A DNA stretch of 64,000 bases from Oxalicibacterium flavum (GTDB lineage Bacteria; Pseudomonadota; Gammaproteobacteria; Burkholderiales; Burkholderiaceae_D), in contig NZ_BMCG01000003.1 of the NCBI RefSeq assembly GCF_014635065.1, forward strand, positions 310,001 through 374,000, read 5' to 3'. The position numbers and the translations under genes are program-made. Under the pieces are notes generated by a model. That model did not search any database. It worked only from the letters and a program-made list of their open reading frames with translations, and had not been told where the DNA came from. Below, in pieces: positions 17,920-27,793 of this stretch (the stretch's first letter is position 1; every line of letters begins with the position of its first letter).

Positions 17920-20900
17920 ATGAATACCCCTTCTTCCTTCCCGCCGCACGCTGGCGCGGACGATTTCGATGCCGGGCCGCTGTCCTGGGTGATCGGTGAA
18001 ATCGCCGACGCGCTGGCGCATTCGCGCGCCGCACTGACCGAAGCACTGACGCAGGACGCCGACCTGCGTTCGACTGCCCTGCGGCAGGCCAGGACATGGC
18101 TGCACCAGGTGCATGGCGCGCTGCAGATTGTCGATGTCGATGGCGTCGTCATCCTGACCGAGACCGTGGAAGATCTGCTGGAGCGTTTCGAATCCGGCCA
18201 GGTTGAACTGACCCCGGAGGCGGCAGACACGATCGCGCTGGCATGCCGGGCGCTGGTCGAATATCTGGAAGAACTGCTGGCCGGATTGCCGCATCAGCCG
18301 GTGCGACTGTTTCCCTACTATCGGGCGCTGCTCGAGGTGCGCGGTGCCGAACGCATTCATCCGGCCGATCTGTTCTTCCCCAACCTGACCGCGCGTCCGC
18401 AGCTGCCGCCTGCTTCGCATGCATTGACGCGCGACGACTATGTCGTTCTGCGCAAGCGCTTCGAGCGCGCGTTGCTGCTGTATCTGAAAGGCGGTGGCGG
18501 ACGCTCCGGGCAGGCTGGTGCGATTGCCATGCGCGATCTCCTGCAAAAGGTCGAAGCGGCGCAGACGAGTCCGCAGACGCGTGCCTTCTGGTGGGTCATG
18601 GCAGGGTTTGCCGATGCCGTCGCCGACGACCAGATCGGCGGCGAGCTGTACGTCAGGCAACTGTTTGCGCGCATCAATCTGCAACTGCGGCGTCTGGCAG
18701 AAGGATCGGCCAGCATTGCCGAACGTCTGTTGCGCGACGCGCTGTTCTTTCTGGCGCGCATCGATGCTCCGTCACCGCAGGCCAGTCTGATCCGCAGCAC
18801 CTATCGGCTCGACGGCGCGGTGCCCGCCGATTACGAAGCGCGCCGTTACGGGCAGGTGGATGCGCAATCGCTGACCGATGCGCGTGCACGTCTGTCGCAG
18901 GCCAAGATTCTGTGGAACCGCATTGCCGGCGGCGATACGGGCGTGGCCTCGGCATTTCAGCAGGAGATGGCAGGGCTGGCCGAGGCCGGTGATGGTCTGA
19001 ACGCGCCGGCTCTTGGAAAACTTCTGCGTGAATTGAGCGGGATTGCGCGTCATGCCGCGCACACCGTGCCGGGCGATGCGGTGAGTCTGGAAATTGCCAC
19101 CAGCCTGCTGTTCGTCGAGCAGGCATTGCAGCAGATCGGGCATCTGCCCGACGATTTTGCCGAGCGCGCCGAGGCCGTGACCGCGCGTCTGTTGTCGGCG
19201 GTGGCCGGTGAACCGCTGGCGCCGTCCGCGCAATGGCTCGACGAGATGTCGCGCCAGGCACAGCAGCGGCAGAGCATGACCGTGCTGGCGAGTGAACTGC
19301 AGTCGAGTCTGCGGCAGGTGGAAAAGCAGCTCGATGCCTATTTCCGCGATCCGCAGCAGAAAGCCGGATTGAGCGAGGTCGAAGGGATTCTGTACCAGAT
19401 TCACGGCGCCCTCGCGATACTCGACCATGAGGAAGCGATGCGCGCGGTCCGCCACGTGCAGGAGACGGTGCGCGGTTTCGTCGCCACGGAAGAGGTGGCC
19501 GATGCGGCACTGCTGGAACAGGTGGCGCAGAATGTCGGTGCCCTGAGTTTCTTCATCGAGACGTTGCCTCTGCATGGCGAGGGCAGTCATCGCTTCAGCT
19601 TCGATGATGAAAGCGGCACCTTTCGCGCCAACCTGATCGACGATCGTCGCCGTCATGCAGAGGCTGACGGTGCGGACATGACGGACGACGGGCAGACTGC
19701 CGCGGCGTTGCCCGAAACCGCAATGGATAGCGAAGAGCAGGTCCTGGCAGCGCCGACGGTGGAGGACGAACTGGCCGCGCACCAGCGGCAGTCGCAGCAG
19801 CTGGCGCATTCGCTGGCGGCAGAGCCGGACAATCTGCAGTTGCAGGAACAATTGAAGGAATCGCTGGAACAGGTGCGCCTGGATGCGCGCCTGGTTGACA
19901 ACCCGGATGCCGGCGATCGCGCGCGTGCCGTGATCGACATGCTGGAATCGCCGGATTTCATCGCTTCTTCCGCCGCGCTCGACGAAATCGCGCTGGCGGA
20001 ACCGGAGCAGCCCGCCACCGATGCGATCGCATCACCGGCAACGCCCGAGACCGAGGCGGAGGCGGACGCCGAACTGCTCGATATTTTTCTCGGCGAGGCG
20101 GTCGAGGTGCTGGCCTGCATCGCAGAGACCTTGCCGCTGTCGCGCAACGCGCCACACAACCAGGAATACCTGACGACCTTGCGGCGCTCCTTTCATACGC
20201 TCAAGGGCAGCAGCCGGATGGTGGGACTGGTTGCCTTCGGCGAAGCTGCCTGGAGCATCGAGCAGGTGCTCAATCTGCGCCTTGCGGATACGCAGGGTGG
20301 CGATCCCGAGCTGCATGCATTGATCGATTGCGCGGCGCAGCAGCTTGGTGCGTGGGTGAGCGAACTGCGGCAGACCGGCGGTTCGCAACGCGATGGTCGT
20401 GCGCTGATCGACGCAGCGGAACGCGTTCGGCATGGCCAGCCGTTTTCGCTCGAGTCAACGCCGGAGACGGTGGAAGCCGAAGAGTTGCAGTTGAGCGATG
20501 AGGAACTCGTGCAGTTCGGACGGTTCACGTCGGCAACGGAAGAAATGGCAGCCGAGCAGCATGACGCCGCGCAGGAGTCGCCTGCACAGGATATGGAGTC
20601 GGCTGCGGAGAATGTCGTTGATTTTCCCGGCAATCCAGTCGGCGGGCCTGCTGCCGACGATCACATCAAGCGCATCGGCGATCTCGAGATCGGCATGCCG
20701 CTTTACAGCATCTATCTGACCGAGACAGACGAACTGGTGCGCAGGCTCGCGCATGACTTCAGCGAATGGCGGCACGAACCGGATCGTCATGTCAGCGTGC
20801 AGGCGGTGCATGCCGCGCATTCACTGGCGGGCAGTTCGGCCACGGTCGGTTTCCTCTCCCTGCACCAGTTGGCCTATGCGCTGGAGATGGTGTTGCAATA

Positions 20901-23598
20901 CCTGGCGCGCAAGCCCGTCAAGCTGCTGTGGAGCGAATACGATGTGCTCGACCAGTCGGTGGAGTGCATACGCGCCATGCTTCTGAAGTTCGCATTGGGC
21001 GAGATGCCGGAAGATGAAGCGGAACAGGTCGCGCAGCTCACGGCCATGCCCGAGGATTTCGAGGGAAGGTCGCTGGAGCCTATCGTTGCCGGTACGGCCG
21101 CCAGTGCTTCATTCCTTTCCGATGACGACGGCGTATCGGAGGTGCCGGATTTGCCCGCATCACATCTTGCTGCTGCGGCACATGGACAGGATGCGATCGA
21201 GACGAGCGATGCCGCACTGTTCATGCAGGACGAGATCGACGCGGACTTGTTGCCCGTCTTCATCGAAGAGGGTCGCGACATGTTGCCGCAGATCGGCGAG
21301 GCATTGCGCGGCTGGCAGTTGCAGCCTGACGATGCCGTCATGCCGCAGACCCTGTTGCGCCTGTTGCACACGGTGAAGGGAAGCGCGCGCATGGCCGGTG
21401 CCATGGCCCTGGGACAGCATCTGCACGAGATGGAGACCCGCATCGAGACCATCTCGCATGCCGGTCACCCGGCGGCGCCGATGTTCGACGATCTGCTGGC
21501 GCGGCATGATCTTGCTTCGCAGTTGTTCGAGCAATTGCAGGATGGCGACACTTCCGCTTCCTCAGGAGCCGAATCTGCGTCTGAACAGGCCGCCTCGGAA
21601 TCCGCTGGCGAAGTAACGGCACCCGTACAGGACGCAACGACAGGCGGCAGCGATGTTGTGCAGGAACGGCGCCTGCAGACCGCCGAGGCGCCGCGCGCGG
21701 TGACGACGCAGGCAGCTGCGCCGTTGGTGAGGGTGCGCGCCGATATTCTCGATCGTGTGGTCAATCAGGCCGGTGAAGTGTCGATTTCCCGGTCGCGGCT
21801 GGAAAACGAAGTCGGCACATTGCGACAGTCGCTGGGCGAGTTGTCGGACAACGTTTCGCGGCTGCGCGACCAGCTGCGCGAAATCGAAATGCAGGCAGAG
21901 TCGCAAATCACGTCGAGCATGGGAAGTTCGCCCGAGCGCGAATTCGATCCGCTCGAGTTCGACCGCTTCACGCGTCTGCAGGAACTCACGCGCATGATGG
22001 CCGAAAGTGTCAGTGACGTCGGCACCGTGCAGCAGACGCTGAATCGCACCATCGAAAGTGCCAGCGCCGGCCTGTCGGTACAGGCCCGCCTGACGCGCGA
22101 TCTGCAGCAGGATCTGATGCGCGTGCGCATGGTGAAGTTCGCCAGCATTGCCGACCGCCTCTACCGTGTCACGCGCCAGGCAGCCAAGGAGATGGACAAG
22201 CGCGTCAATCTCGACATTCGTGGCGCGGCAGTGGAACTCGACCGCAGCGTGCTCGAGAAGATGACCGGTCCGTTCGAACATCTGCTGCGCAATGCCATCG
22301 TGCATGGCATCGAGTCGCGCGAGCGGCGCCGCGCGGCGGGCAAGAGCGAAACCGGCGAACTGCGCATCGAGGTGCGGCAGGAAGGCAACGAGGTCGTCAT
22401 CCAGTTCTCGGACGACGGTCGCGGGCTCGATATCGATGGCATTCGCAACAAGGCGACTGCTATCGGATTGCTGGGCAGCGATGCGCAACTGTCCGATGCA
22501 GAAACGAGCGAACTGATCTTCCATCCCGGATTCTCGACCGCCGAGGAGGTGACGGAACTGGCGGGGCGCGGCATCGGCATGGACGTGGTGCGTTCGGAAG
22601 CGGTTTCCCTGGGCGGTCGTATTGCCATCGTTTCGGAACCCGGCGCGGGTGCGCAATTCACCATCCATCTGCCATTGACGCTGGCGGTGACGCAGGTGGT
22701 CCTGCTCTCGACGGGCGGACGGATTTACGCAGTGCCGTCGGTGCTGGTGGAACAGGTGCAGCAGTTGAAGGTCGGTCCGCTGTCACTGGCCTATAACGAA
22801 GGCGCACTTCTCTGGCAGTCGCAGCGCGTGCCGCTGCATTATCTGTCGGCCCTGCTTGGCGATGCGGAAGCGACGCCGGTGACGCAGCAGTATTCGCCGC
22901 TGCTGATCCTGAAGAGCGGCAGCGACCGCGTGGCGATTCATGTCGATGAAGTCATCGGCAACCGCGAGGTGGTGGTCAAGAACATCGGTCCGCAGCTGTC
23001 GCGCATGATCGGCATTGCCGGTGCGACGGTGCTCGGTTCCGGCGAGATCGTGCTGATCCTCAACCCGGTGCCGTTGGCGCAGCGCGCCGCGCAGGAGAAT
23101 ATTCGTGCACCGCGTCTGACGCCGTCCGATGCGCCGGACAACATGGGTGCGGTGGTCGAACTGACATCCGACGATCATGCAGGGCAACCCGCGGCGCCGG
23201 TGCAGGGGCTGCGTGCGCAACCGATCGTGATGGTGGTTGACGATTCGCTGACGGTGCGCCGCGTCACGCAGCGCCTGCTGACGCGCGAAGGCTATCAGGT
23301 GGTGCTGGCCAAGGATGGCGTGGATGCGCTCGAACATCTGCAGTCGGTGACGCCCGATGTGATGCTGGTCGACATCGAGATGCCGCGCATGGACGGTTTC
23401 GACCTGACGCGCAACATTCGCGACGATGAACGCACGCGCGGCATCCCGATCATCATGATCACGTCGCGCACGGCCGCCAAGCATCGCAACTTTGCGATGG
23501 AGCTTGGCGTCAATGAGTACCTGGGCAAGCCGTATCAGGAAGATGTGTTGCTGGAACTGATTGCCGGCTTCGTCGGCAGGTATTCGGCATTGCACTGA
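17920..23598 (+). CDS. chpA: ChpA/PilL-type hybrid chemosensory histidine kinase
   Basis: A 1892-residue CheA-like hybrid kinase that phosphorylates PilG/PilH. Several HPt-like modules are visible: histidines near 62 (HQVHGALQIV, degenerate), 495 (YQIHGALAIL, degenerate), 759 (FHTLKGSSRMVG), 967 (AHSLAGSSATVG, lysine replaced) and 1150 (LHTVKGSARMAG). The dimerisation helices lie near 1275-1330, the HATPase near 1435-1590 (LLRNAIVHGIESRE, DDGRGLD, GRGIGMDVV), a CheW domain follows, and a C-terminal receiver has its aspartate near 1818 (LVDIEMPRMDG). The ATG at 17920 with a GAGGCAG site is preferred over an earlier TTG. A hairpin terminator follows. Confidence 0.95.
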   Translation: MNTPSSFPPHAGADDFDAGPLSWVIGEIADALAHSRAALTEALTQDADLRSTALRQARTWLHQVHGALQIVDVDGVVILTETVEDLLERFESGQVELTPEAADTIALACRALVEYLEELLAGLPHQPVRLFPYYRALLEVRGAERIHPADLFFPNLTARPQLPPASHALTRDDYVVLRKRFERALLLYLKGGGGRSGQAGAIAMRDLLQKVEAAQTSPQTRAFWWVMAGFADAVADDQIGGELYVRQLFARINLQLRRLAEGSASIAERLLRDALFFLARIDAPSPQASLIRSTYRLDGAVPADYEARRYGQVDAQSLTDARARLSQAKILWNRIAGGDTGVASAFQQEMAGLAEAGDGLNAPALGKLLRELSGIARHAAHTVPGDAVSLEIATSLLFVEQALQQIGHLPDDFAERAEAVTARLLSAVAGEPLAPSAQWLDEMSRQAQQRQSMTVLASELQSSLRQVEKQLDAYFRDPQQKAGLSEVEGILYQIHGALAILDHEEAMRAVRHVQETVRGFVATEEVADAALLEQVAQNVGALSFFIETLPLHGEGSHRFSFDDESGTFRANLIDDRRRHAEADGADMTDDGQTAAALPETAMDSEEQVLAAPTVEDELAAHQRQSQQLAHSLAAEPDNLQLQEQLKESLEQVRLDARLVDNPDAGDRARAVIDMLESPDFIASSAALDEIALAEPEQPATDAIASPATPETEAEADAELLDIFLGEAVEVLACIAETLPLSRNAPHNQEYLTTLRRSFHTLKGSSRMVGLVAFGEAAWSIEQVLNLRLADTQGGDPELHALIDCAAQQLGAWVSELRQTGGSQRDGRALIDAAERVRHGQPFSLESTPETVEAEELQLSDEELVQFGRFTSATEEMAAEQHDAAQESPAQDMESAAENVVDFPGNPVGGPAADDHIKRIGDLEIGMPLYSIYLTETDELVRRLAHDFSEWRHEPDRHVSVQAVHAAHSLAGSSATVGFLSLHQLAYALEMVLQYLARKPVKLLWSEYDVLDQSVECIRAMLLKFALGEMPEDEAEQVAQLTAMPEDFEGRSLEPIVAGTAASASFLSDDDGVSEVPDLPASHLAAAAHGQDAIETSDAALFMQDEIDADLLPVFIEEGRDMLPQIGEALRGWQLQPDDAVMPQTLLRLLHTVKGSARMAGAMALGQHLHEMETRIETISHAGHPAAPMFDDLLARHDLASQLFEQLQDGDTSASSGAESASEQAASESAGEVTAPVQDATTGGSDVVQERRLQTAEAPRAVTTQAAAPLVRVRADILDRVVNQAGEVSISRSRLENEVGTLRQSLGELSDNVSRLRDQLREIEMQAESQITSSMGSSPEREFDPLEFDRFTRLQELTRMMAESVSDVGTVQQTLNRTIESASAGLSVQARLTRDLQQDLMRVRMVKFASIADRLYRVTRQAAKEMDKRVNLDIRGAAVELDRSVLEKMTGPFEHLLRNAIVHGIESRERRRAAGKSETGELRIEVRQEGNEVVIQFSDDGRGLDIDGIRNKATAIGLLGSDAQLSDAETSELIFHPGFSTAEEVTELAGRGIGMDVVRSEAVSLGGRIAIVSEPGAGAQFTIHLPLTLAVTQVVLLSTGGRIYAVPSVLVEQVQQLKVGPLSLAYNEGALLWQSQRVPLHYLSALLGDAEATPVTQQYSPLLILKSGSDRVAIHVDEVIGNREVVVKNIGPQLSRMIGIAGATVLGSGEIVLILNPVPLAQRAAQENIRAPRLTPSDAPDNMGAVVELTSDDHAGQPAAPVQGLRAQPIVMVVDDSLTVRRVTQRLLTREGYQVVLAKDGVDALEHLQSVTPDVMLVDIEMPRMDGFDLTRNIRDDERTRGIPIIMITSRTAAKHRNFAMELGVNEYLGKPYQEDVLLELIAGFVGRYSALH

Positions 23599-23625
23599 TG
23601 CCAAGGCTCATTGCCGGTACAAAAG

Positions 23626-23650
23626 AATCCCGCCTGCCGGCGGGATTTTT
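23626..23650. terminator. Bidirectional terminator between chpA and the photolyase pseudogene
   Basis: Perfect 8-bp arms (23627-23634 and 23639-23646), 4-base loop, T5 tract on the plus strand and A-rich flank on the other side. It follows the chpA stop by about 28 bases. Confidence 0.88.
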
Positions 23651-25145
23651 CATGGGGCCGCGTCATCCTCTGCTTCACGATCAGCCGCTTCGGCGACCGT
23701 CTTGACCACCGCATAGCGTTGCAGGGTCCTCGCCCGGGCTTCTTCGTGCGAGACGATGGGGTGCGGATAGTTCTTGCCCAGTTCAATGTCGAAGGCCCGT
23801 AAATCCTCGGCGGACAGCTTCCAGGGCGCATGCACCTGTTTGGCCGGCAGTGCGGTAAGCTGCGGCAGATAGCGCCGGATGAACTTGCCCTCGGCATCGC
23901 ATTTCTCGGATTGCGTGACTGGATTGAAGATGCGAAACCAGGGTTGCGCATCGCAGCCGGAGGAGGCCGCCCATTGCCAGCCGCCGTTGTTGGCAGCGAG
24001 ATCGAAATCGTTGAGCTTTTCCGCGAAATAATGTTCGCCGCGCCGCCAGTCGATGCCGAGATCCTTGACCAGAAAGGAAGCCGCGACCATGCGCAGGCGA
24101 TTGTGCATGTAGCCGGTCCGGTTGAGTTGCGCCATGGCCGCATCGACCAGCGGGTAGCCCGTGCGTCCCTCGCACCAGACCTCGAACAGGCGGTCGGCAT
24201 GTTCGCCTTGTTCCCAGGCGATGGCATCGTAGGCGGGTTTGAAGGCCCGCTGTGCGACATGCGGATGATGATGCAGGATCATGAAATAGAATTCGCGCCA
24301 GATCAGTTCCGACAGCCAGGTGGCCGCGCCATCCGCAGCCGGGCCTCGTATGATCTCCAGCGCGCGCCGTACCAGCGCACGGATGGAGATGGTGCCGAAA
24401 CGCAGATGGACCGACAGATAGGACGGTCCCTTGCTTGCGGGAAAGTCGCGTCGTCGGCCGTACTCGGACATGCGCTCGACAAAATCGTCGAACAGCGCCT
24501 GCGCACCGCTCATGCCGATGAGGATGCCCAGTTCCTCCAGATCGGTTTTCTCGAAACCAATCTCTGCGAGTGACGGCATCTCGTGCATGCCGGGCGGTGG
24601 TGTAGCCAGACGGGAACGCTGCGCATCGATATCGAAGGCCCCATGTCGCCGCCGGCATGCAGTTGCCGCAGCCAGGCATTCTTGTAGGGCGTGAAAACGG
24701 AAAATGGCGTACCGCTCTTCGTCAATATCTCGCTGCACTCGAAGATCACCTGATCCTTGAAGGTGTGGAAGGTCCGGCCGTCTCTTTCCAATGCGGTGGC
24801 GACGGCGCGGTCGCGCCGTACGGCCTGCGGCTCGTAGTCGCGATTGACGAAGACCGCTTCCACATCCAGTTCGGCTGCCAGGCGCGGAATGGCGGGTTCC
24901 GCATGGTCGTGCAGCACGATCAGCCCGCCGCCCATCGCCTTGAGTTCGCCGTCGAGTTCGCGCAGGCTGGCATGGATGAACTCGACACGTTTGTCGCGCC
25001 GAGGCAGCAGGTCGAGAATCGTGCGGTCGAACACGAAGACGCAATACACCTGGCGGCTTTGCGCCAGCGCATGATGCAGCGCGGCATGGTCGAAGCTGCG
25101 CAGGTCGCGGCGCAGCCAGACGAGAGAACGGTCGAAGTCGGGCAT
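23650..25145 (-). pseudogene. phrB: Deoxyribodipyrimidine photolyase, interrupted by one frameshift
   Basis: The intact protein would be about 498 residues and repair UV-induced pyrimidine dimers with light through FAD and an antenna cofactor. The N-terminal part starts MPDFDRSLVWLRRDLRSFDH (ATG at 25145), runs through FTPYKNAWLRQLHAGGDMG, then leaves frame and stops at 24510. The rest is intact in another frame: FDIDAQRSRLATPPPGMHEM, SELIWREFYFMILHHHP, WCEGRTGYPLVDAAMAQLN, YMHNRLRMVAASFLVKDL and DLAANNGGWQWAASSGCDAQ, to the stop at 23650. The break maps to the C4/G4 run at 24639-24642: one extra G restores a continuous product. All FAD-domain motifs look undamaged, so the mutation is recent, phase-variable, or a sequencing error. 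Divergent from yqgE. Confidence 0.9.
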
Positions 25146-25268
25146 GGGGTGGCAGGTAATGGGCAGTCTTGCACTATGCCGCAAAAGGGATGGCGCCGTA
25201 TGAAGCCAGGCGCGCTGGCCGGGAAAAACCGCCTGGAATGGCCGGACAAAACTGCTAAAATAGGGGTC

Positions 25269-25931
25269 ATGTCGAAGCAACGCAAGACCAGCCACCTTCC
25301 CTCTGATCCGGGTGATGTCCCGGAATCCCCCGATTTTTCTTCCGATACCGATGTGCCGCCCGTGGCGGAACTCCACCTTGCCGATCATTTTCTGATTGCG
25401 ATGCCGTCCATGCTGGATCCGGTCTTTGGCGGTTCGGTGGTCTATCTGTGCGAGCACAATGCAAGCGGCGCGCTCGGCGTGATCATCAACAAGCCGACCG
25501 ACATGACGGTCGAGAATCTGCTGGCGCGCATCGATCTCAAGCTGGAGATCGCGCCGGGAATCCCGGCGCAGCAGGCGACCGTGCTGTATGGCGGGCCGGT
25601 GCAGGATGACCGCGGTTTCGTGCTGCATGCGCCGGCCGGCGACTTTTCCTCGACCATGCCGGTCACCTCGGAAGTGGCATTGACGACCTCCAGGGACATT
25701 CTGGAAGCGGTGGCACGCGGAGACGGGCCGCAGCGTCTGCTGGTCAGCCTTGGCTGCTCTGGCTGGGGCGCAGGGCAGCTGGAAGACGAGATTTCGCGCA
25801 ATGGCTGGCTGACGGTGCGTGCCGACCCCGGCATTCTGTTCGATCTGCCGCTGGAACAGCGCTTTTCGGCGGCGCTGCGACTGCTCGGTATCGATATGAC
25901 CATGCTGAGCGGCGAGGTCGGGCATGCATGA
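25269..25931 (+). CDS. yqgE: YqgE/AlgH family protein (UPF0301)
   Basis: A 220-residue soluble protein of the YqgE/AlgH family. Motifs: LADHFLIAMPSMLDPVFGGS, VVYLCEHNASGALGVIINKP, LYGGPVQDDRGFVLH and the LGCSGWGAGQLEDEI segment. The first 35 residues are a Ser/Asp/Pro-rich extension. The biochemical function of the family is unresolved despite a link to alginate regulation in Pseudomonas. The ATG at 25269 is chosen although the frame is open far upstream over the photolyase. It leads into ruvX, a pairing conserved widely in proteobacteria. Confidence 0.92.
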   Translation: MSKQRKTSHLPSDPGDVPESPDFSSDTDVPPVAELHLADHFLIAMPSMLDPVFGGSVVYLCEHNASGALGVIINKPTDMTVENLLARIDLKLEIAPGIPAQQATVLYGGPVQDDRGFVLHAPAGDFSSTMPVTSEVALTTSRDILEAVARGDGPQRLLVSLGCSGWGAGQLEDEISRNGWLTVRADPGILFDLPLEQRFSAALRLLGIDMTMLSGEVGHA

Positions 25932-25955
25932 TGCCGGCCTGGAGCGCGGCCGCTA

Positions 25956-26345
25956 GTGGATACGGTGCTCGCCTTCGATTTCGGTCTCAAGCGCATCGGC
26001 GTGGCGGTCGGCAATACCGTGATCCGGCAGGCGCAGCCGCTGGCCGTCATCCGCGCCGCCACCAACGATGGCAAGTTTGCCGAGATCGGCGAACTGATCC
26101 GGCAATGGCAGCCGGCGGTGTGCGTGGTCGGACTGCCGCGTCATCCGGACGGCGTCGAACACGAAATGAGCGTGCGCTGCCGACGCTTTGCCAACCAGTT
26201 GCATGGACGTTTCGATGTGGCAACCGTACTGGTGGACGAGCGGTATTCGTCTGCCGTGATTTCTCACCAACGCGGCGAGGCGATCGACGATCGCGCGGCT
26301 GCAATCATTCTTCAACAATATTTCGATGACGAATCCCACTCCTGA
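25956..26345 (+). CDS. ruvX: YqgF/RuvX-type Holliday-junction resolvase-like protein
   Basis: A 129-residue RNase H-fold protein, implicated in 16S rRNA 5'-end maturation and suggested as a Holliday junction resolvase. Motifs: VLAFDFGLKRIGVAVGNTV with the first metal aspartate, VCVVGLPRHPDG, VLVDERYSSAVI with the second acidic cluster, and [15 protein letters not shown] with the last acid. Start is GTG at 25956, 24 bases after yqgE. Its 3' end overlaps pyrR by 20 bases. Confidence 0.93.
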   Translation: MDTVLAFDFGLKRIGVAVGNTVIRQAQPLAVIRAATNDGKFAEIGELIRQWQPAVCVVGLPRHPDGVEHEMSVRCRRFANQLHGRFDVATVLVDERYSSAVISHQRGEAIDDRAAAIILQQYFDDESHS

Positions 26346-26838
26346 ACTCGATGCCGAGGCGATGTATTCGACCTTGCTGCAGCAGGTGAAAGCCGGGCTT
26401 GCACAAGTGGAGAATGTCGCCCTCGTCGGCATCCATTCCGGCGGCGCCTGGCTGGCCGAACGCCTGGCCGCCGATCTGCAACTGACCGAGCGGCTCGGCT
26501 TCGTCGATGTGTCCTTTCATCGCGACGACTATGCGGAGAAGGGACTGAAGGCCGATGTCAAATCGACCCAGATTCCGTTCGATGTCGAGGGCGCGACCAT
26601 CGTGCTGGTTGACGACGTGCTCTACACCGGCCGCACCACGCGCGCCGCGATCAACGAACTGTTCGACTACGGCCGTCCGGCGCGCGTGCTGCTGGCGGCG
26701 CTGGCCGATCGCGGCGGGCGCGAGCTGCCGATCGCAGCCGATTTCCTGGCCGAAACCGTTTCTCTTCCGGACCAGCGCCTGCTGGTCCTTCAACGTGCCG
26801 AAGACGGCCGCTTCTTCCTGACGGTGGATCATGCTTAA
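26326..26838 (+). CDS. pyrR: PyrR bifunctional pyrimidine regulator/uracil phosphoribosyltransferase
   Basis: A 170-residue phosphoribosyltransferase-fold protein. The PRPP-binding signature is [20 protein letters not shown], preceded by [14 protein letters not shown] and [11 protein letters not shown]. In Gram-positives PyrR binds pyr mRNA to attenuate transcription; in proteobacteria the regulatory role is less clear. I see no PyrR-binding hairpin in front of pyrB, since pyrR itself overlaps ruvX and pyrB. Heads the pyrR-pyrB-pyrC' set. Confidence 0.92.
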   Translation: MTNPTPELDAEAMYSTLLQQVKAGLAQVENVALVGIHSGGAWLAERLAADLQLTERLGFVDVSFHRDDYAEKGLKADVKSTQIPFDVEGATIVLVDDVLYTGRTTRAAINELFDYGRPARVLLAALADRGGRELPIAADFLAETVSLPDQRLLVLQRAEDGRFFLTVDHA

Positions 26839-27790
26839 TCCGCAATTGAACAAGAACGGCGAGCTGCAGCACCTGCTCACCATCGAAGGCCTGCCGAAGG
26901 CGAACATCCTGCACATCCTCGATACCGCGTCGTCGTTCGTCAGCATTGGCGACCGCGAGGTCAAGAAGGTACCGCTGATGCGCGGCAAGGGCGTCTTCAA
27001 CCTGTTCTTCGAGAATTCGACGCGCACCCGTACCACCTTCGAGATCGCCGCCAAGCGGCTGTCGGCCGACGTCATCAACCTCAACATCGCCGCCTCGAGT
27101 TCGAGCAAGGGCGAATCGCTGCTCGATACCATCGACAACCTGTCGGCCATGCATGCCGACATGTTCGTGGTGCGCCATTCGCAGTCGGGCGCGCCCTATC
27201 TGATCGCCAAGCATCTCAACGATACCAGGCAGCCGCACGTGCATGTGGTCAATGCCGGCGACGGGCGCCATGCGCACCCGACGCAGGGCCTGCTCGACAT
27301 GTACACGATCCGCCACTACAAGAAGGATTTCACCAATCTGACGGTGGCCATCGTCGGCGACATCCTGCACAGCCGCGTGGCGCGCTCGGACATCCATGCG
27401 CTGACCACCCTGGGCGTGCCGGAAGTGCGCGCGATCGGTCCACGCACGCTGCTGCCCAGCGGGCTCGAGCAGATGGGCGTGCGCGTCTTCACCGACATCA
27501 ACAAGGGATTGAAGGGCGTCGATGTCATCATCATGTTGCGCCTGCAAAACGAGCGCATGAGCGGCGCGCTGCTGCCGTCGGCGCAGGAGTTCTTCAAGAG
27601 CTACGGCCTGACGACCGAGCGCCTGGCACTGGCCAAGCCCGACGCGATCGTCATGCATCCGGGACCGATGAACCGCGGCGTCGAGATCGAGTCGGCAGTG
27701 GCCGACGGCACGCAGGCGGTGATCCTGCCGCAGGTCACGTTCGGCATCGCGGTACGCATGGCAGTCATGGGCATTTTGGCGGGAAATTAA
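26831..27790 (+). CDS. pyrB: Aspartate carbamoyltransferase catalytic chain
   Basis: PyrB joins carbamoyl phosphate and aspartate, the committed step of pyrimidine synthesis. The 319-residue protein has the carbamoyl-phosphate loop [19 protein letters not shown], the lysine in [47 protein letters not shown], and the aspartate-binding region [10 protein letters not shown] with [12 protein letters not shown]. No pyrI regulatory chain is present; instead the inactive dihydroorotase homologue follows three bases on, as in the Pseudomonas class A enzyme complex. Confidence 0.97.
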   Translation: MLNPQLNKNGELQHLLTIEGLPKANILHILDTASSFVSIGDREVKKVPLMRGKGVFNLFFENSTRTRTTFEIAAKRLSADVINLNIAASSSSKGESLLDTIDNLSAMHADMFVVRHSQSGAPYLIAKHLNDTRQPHVHVVNAGDGRHAHPTQGLLDMYTIRHYKKDFTNLTVAIVGDILHSRVARSDIHALTTLGVPEVRAIGPRTLLPSGLEQMGVRVFTDINKGLKGVDVIIMLRLQNERMSGALLPSAQEFFKSYGLTTERLALAKPDAIVMHPGPMNRGVEIESAVADGTQAVILPQVTFGIAVRMAVMGILAGN

Positions 27791-27793
27791 AAG

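Noticed and set aside
15552..18230. 892-codon minus-strand open frame opposite pilJ
   Set aside because: Mirror of the receptor gene's codon bias; no motifs, and it would overlap two well-supported genes.
24630..24650. Programmed frameshifting in phrB
   Set aside because: No slippery heptamer or stimulatory structure is apparent, and photolyases are not known to use frameshifting. A one-base deletion or read error is simpler.
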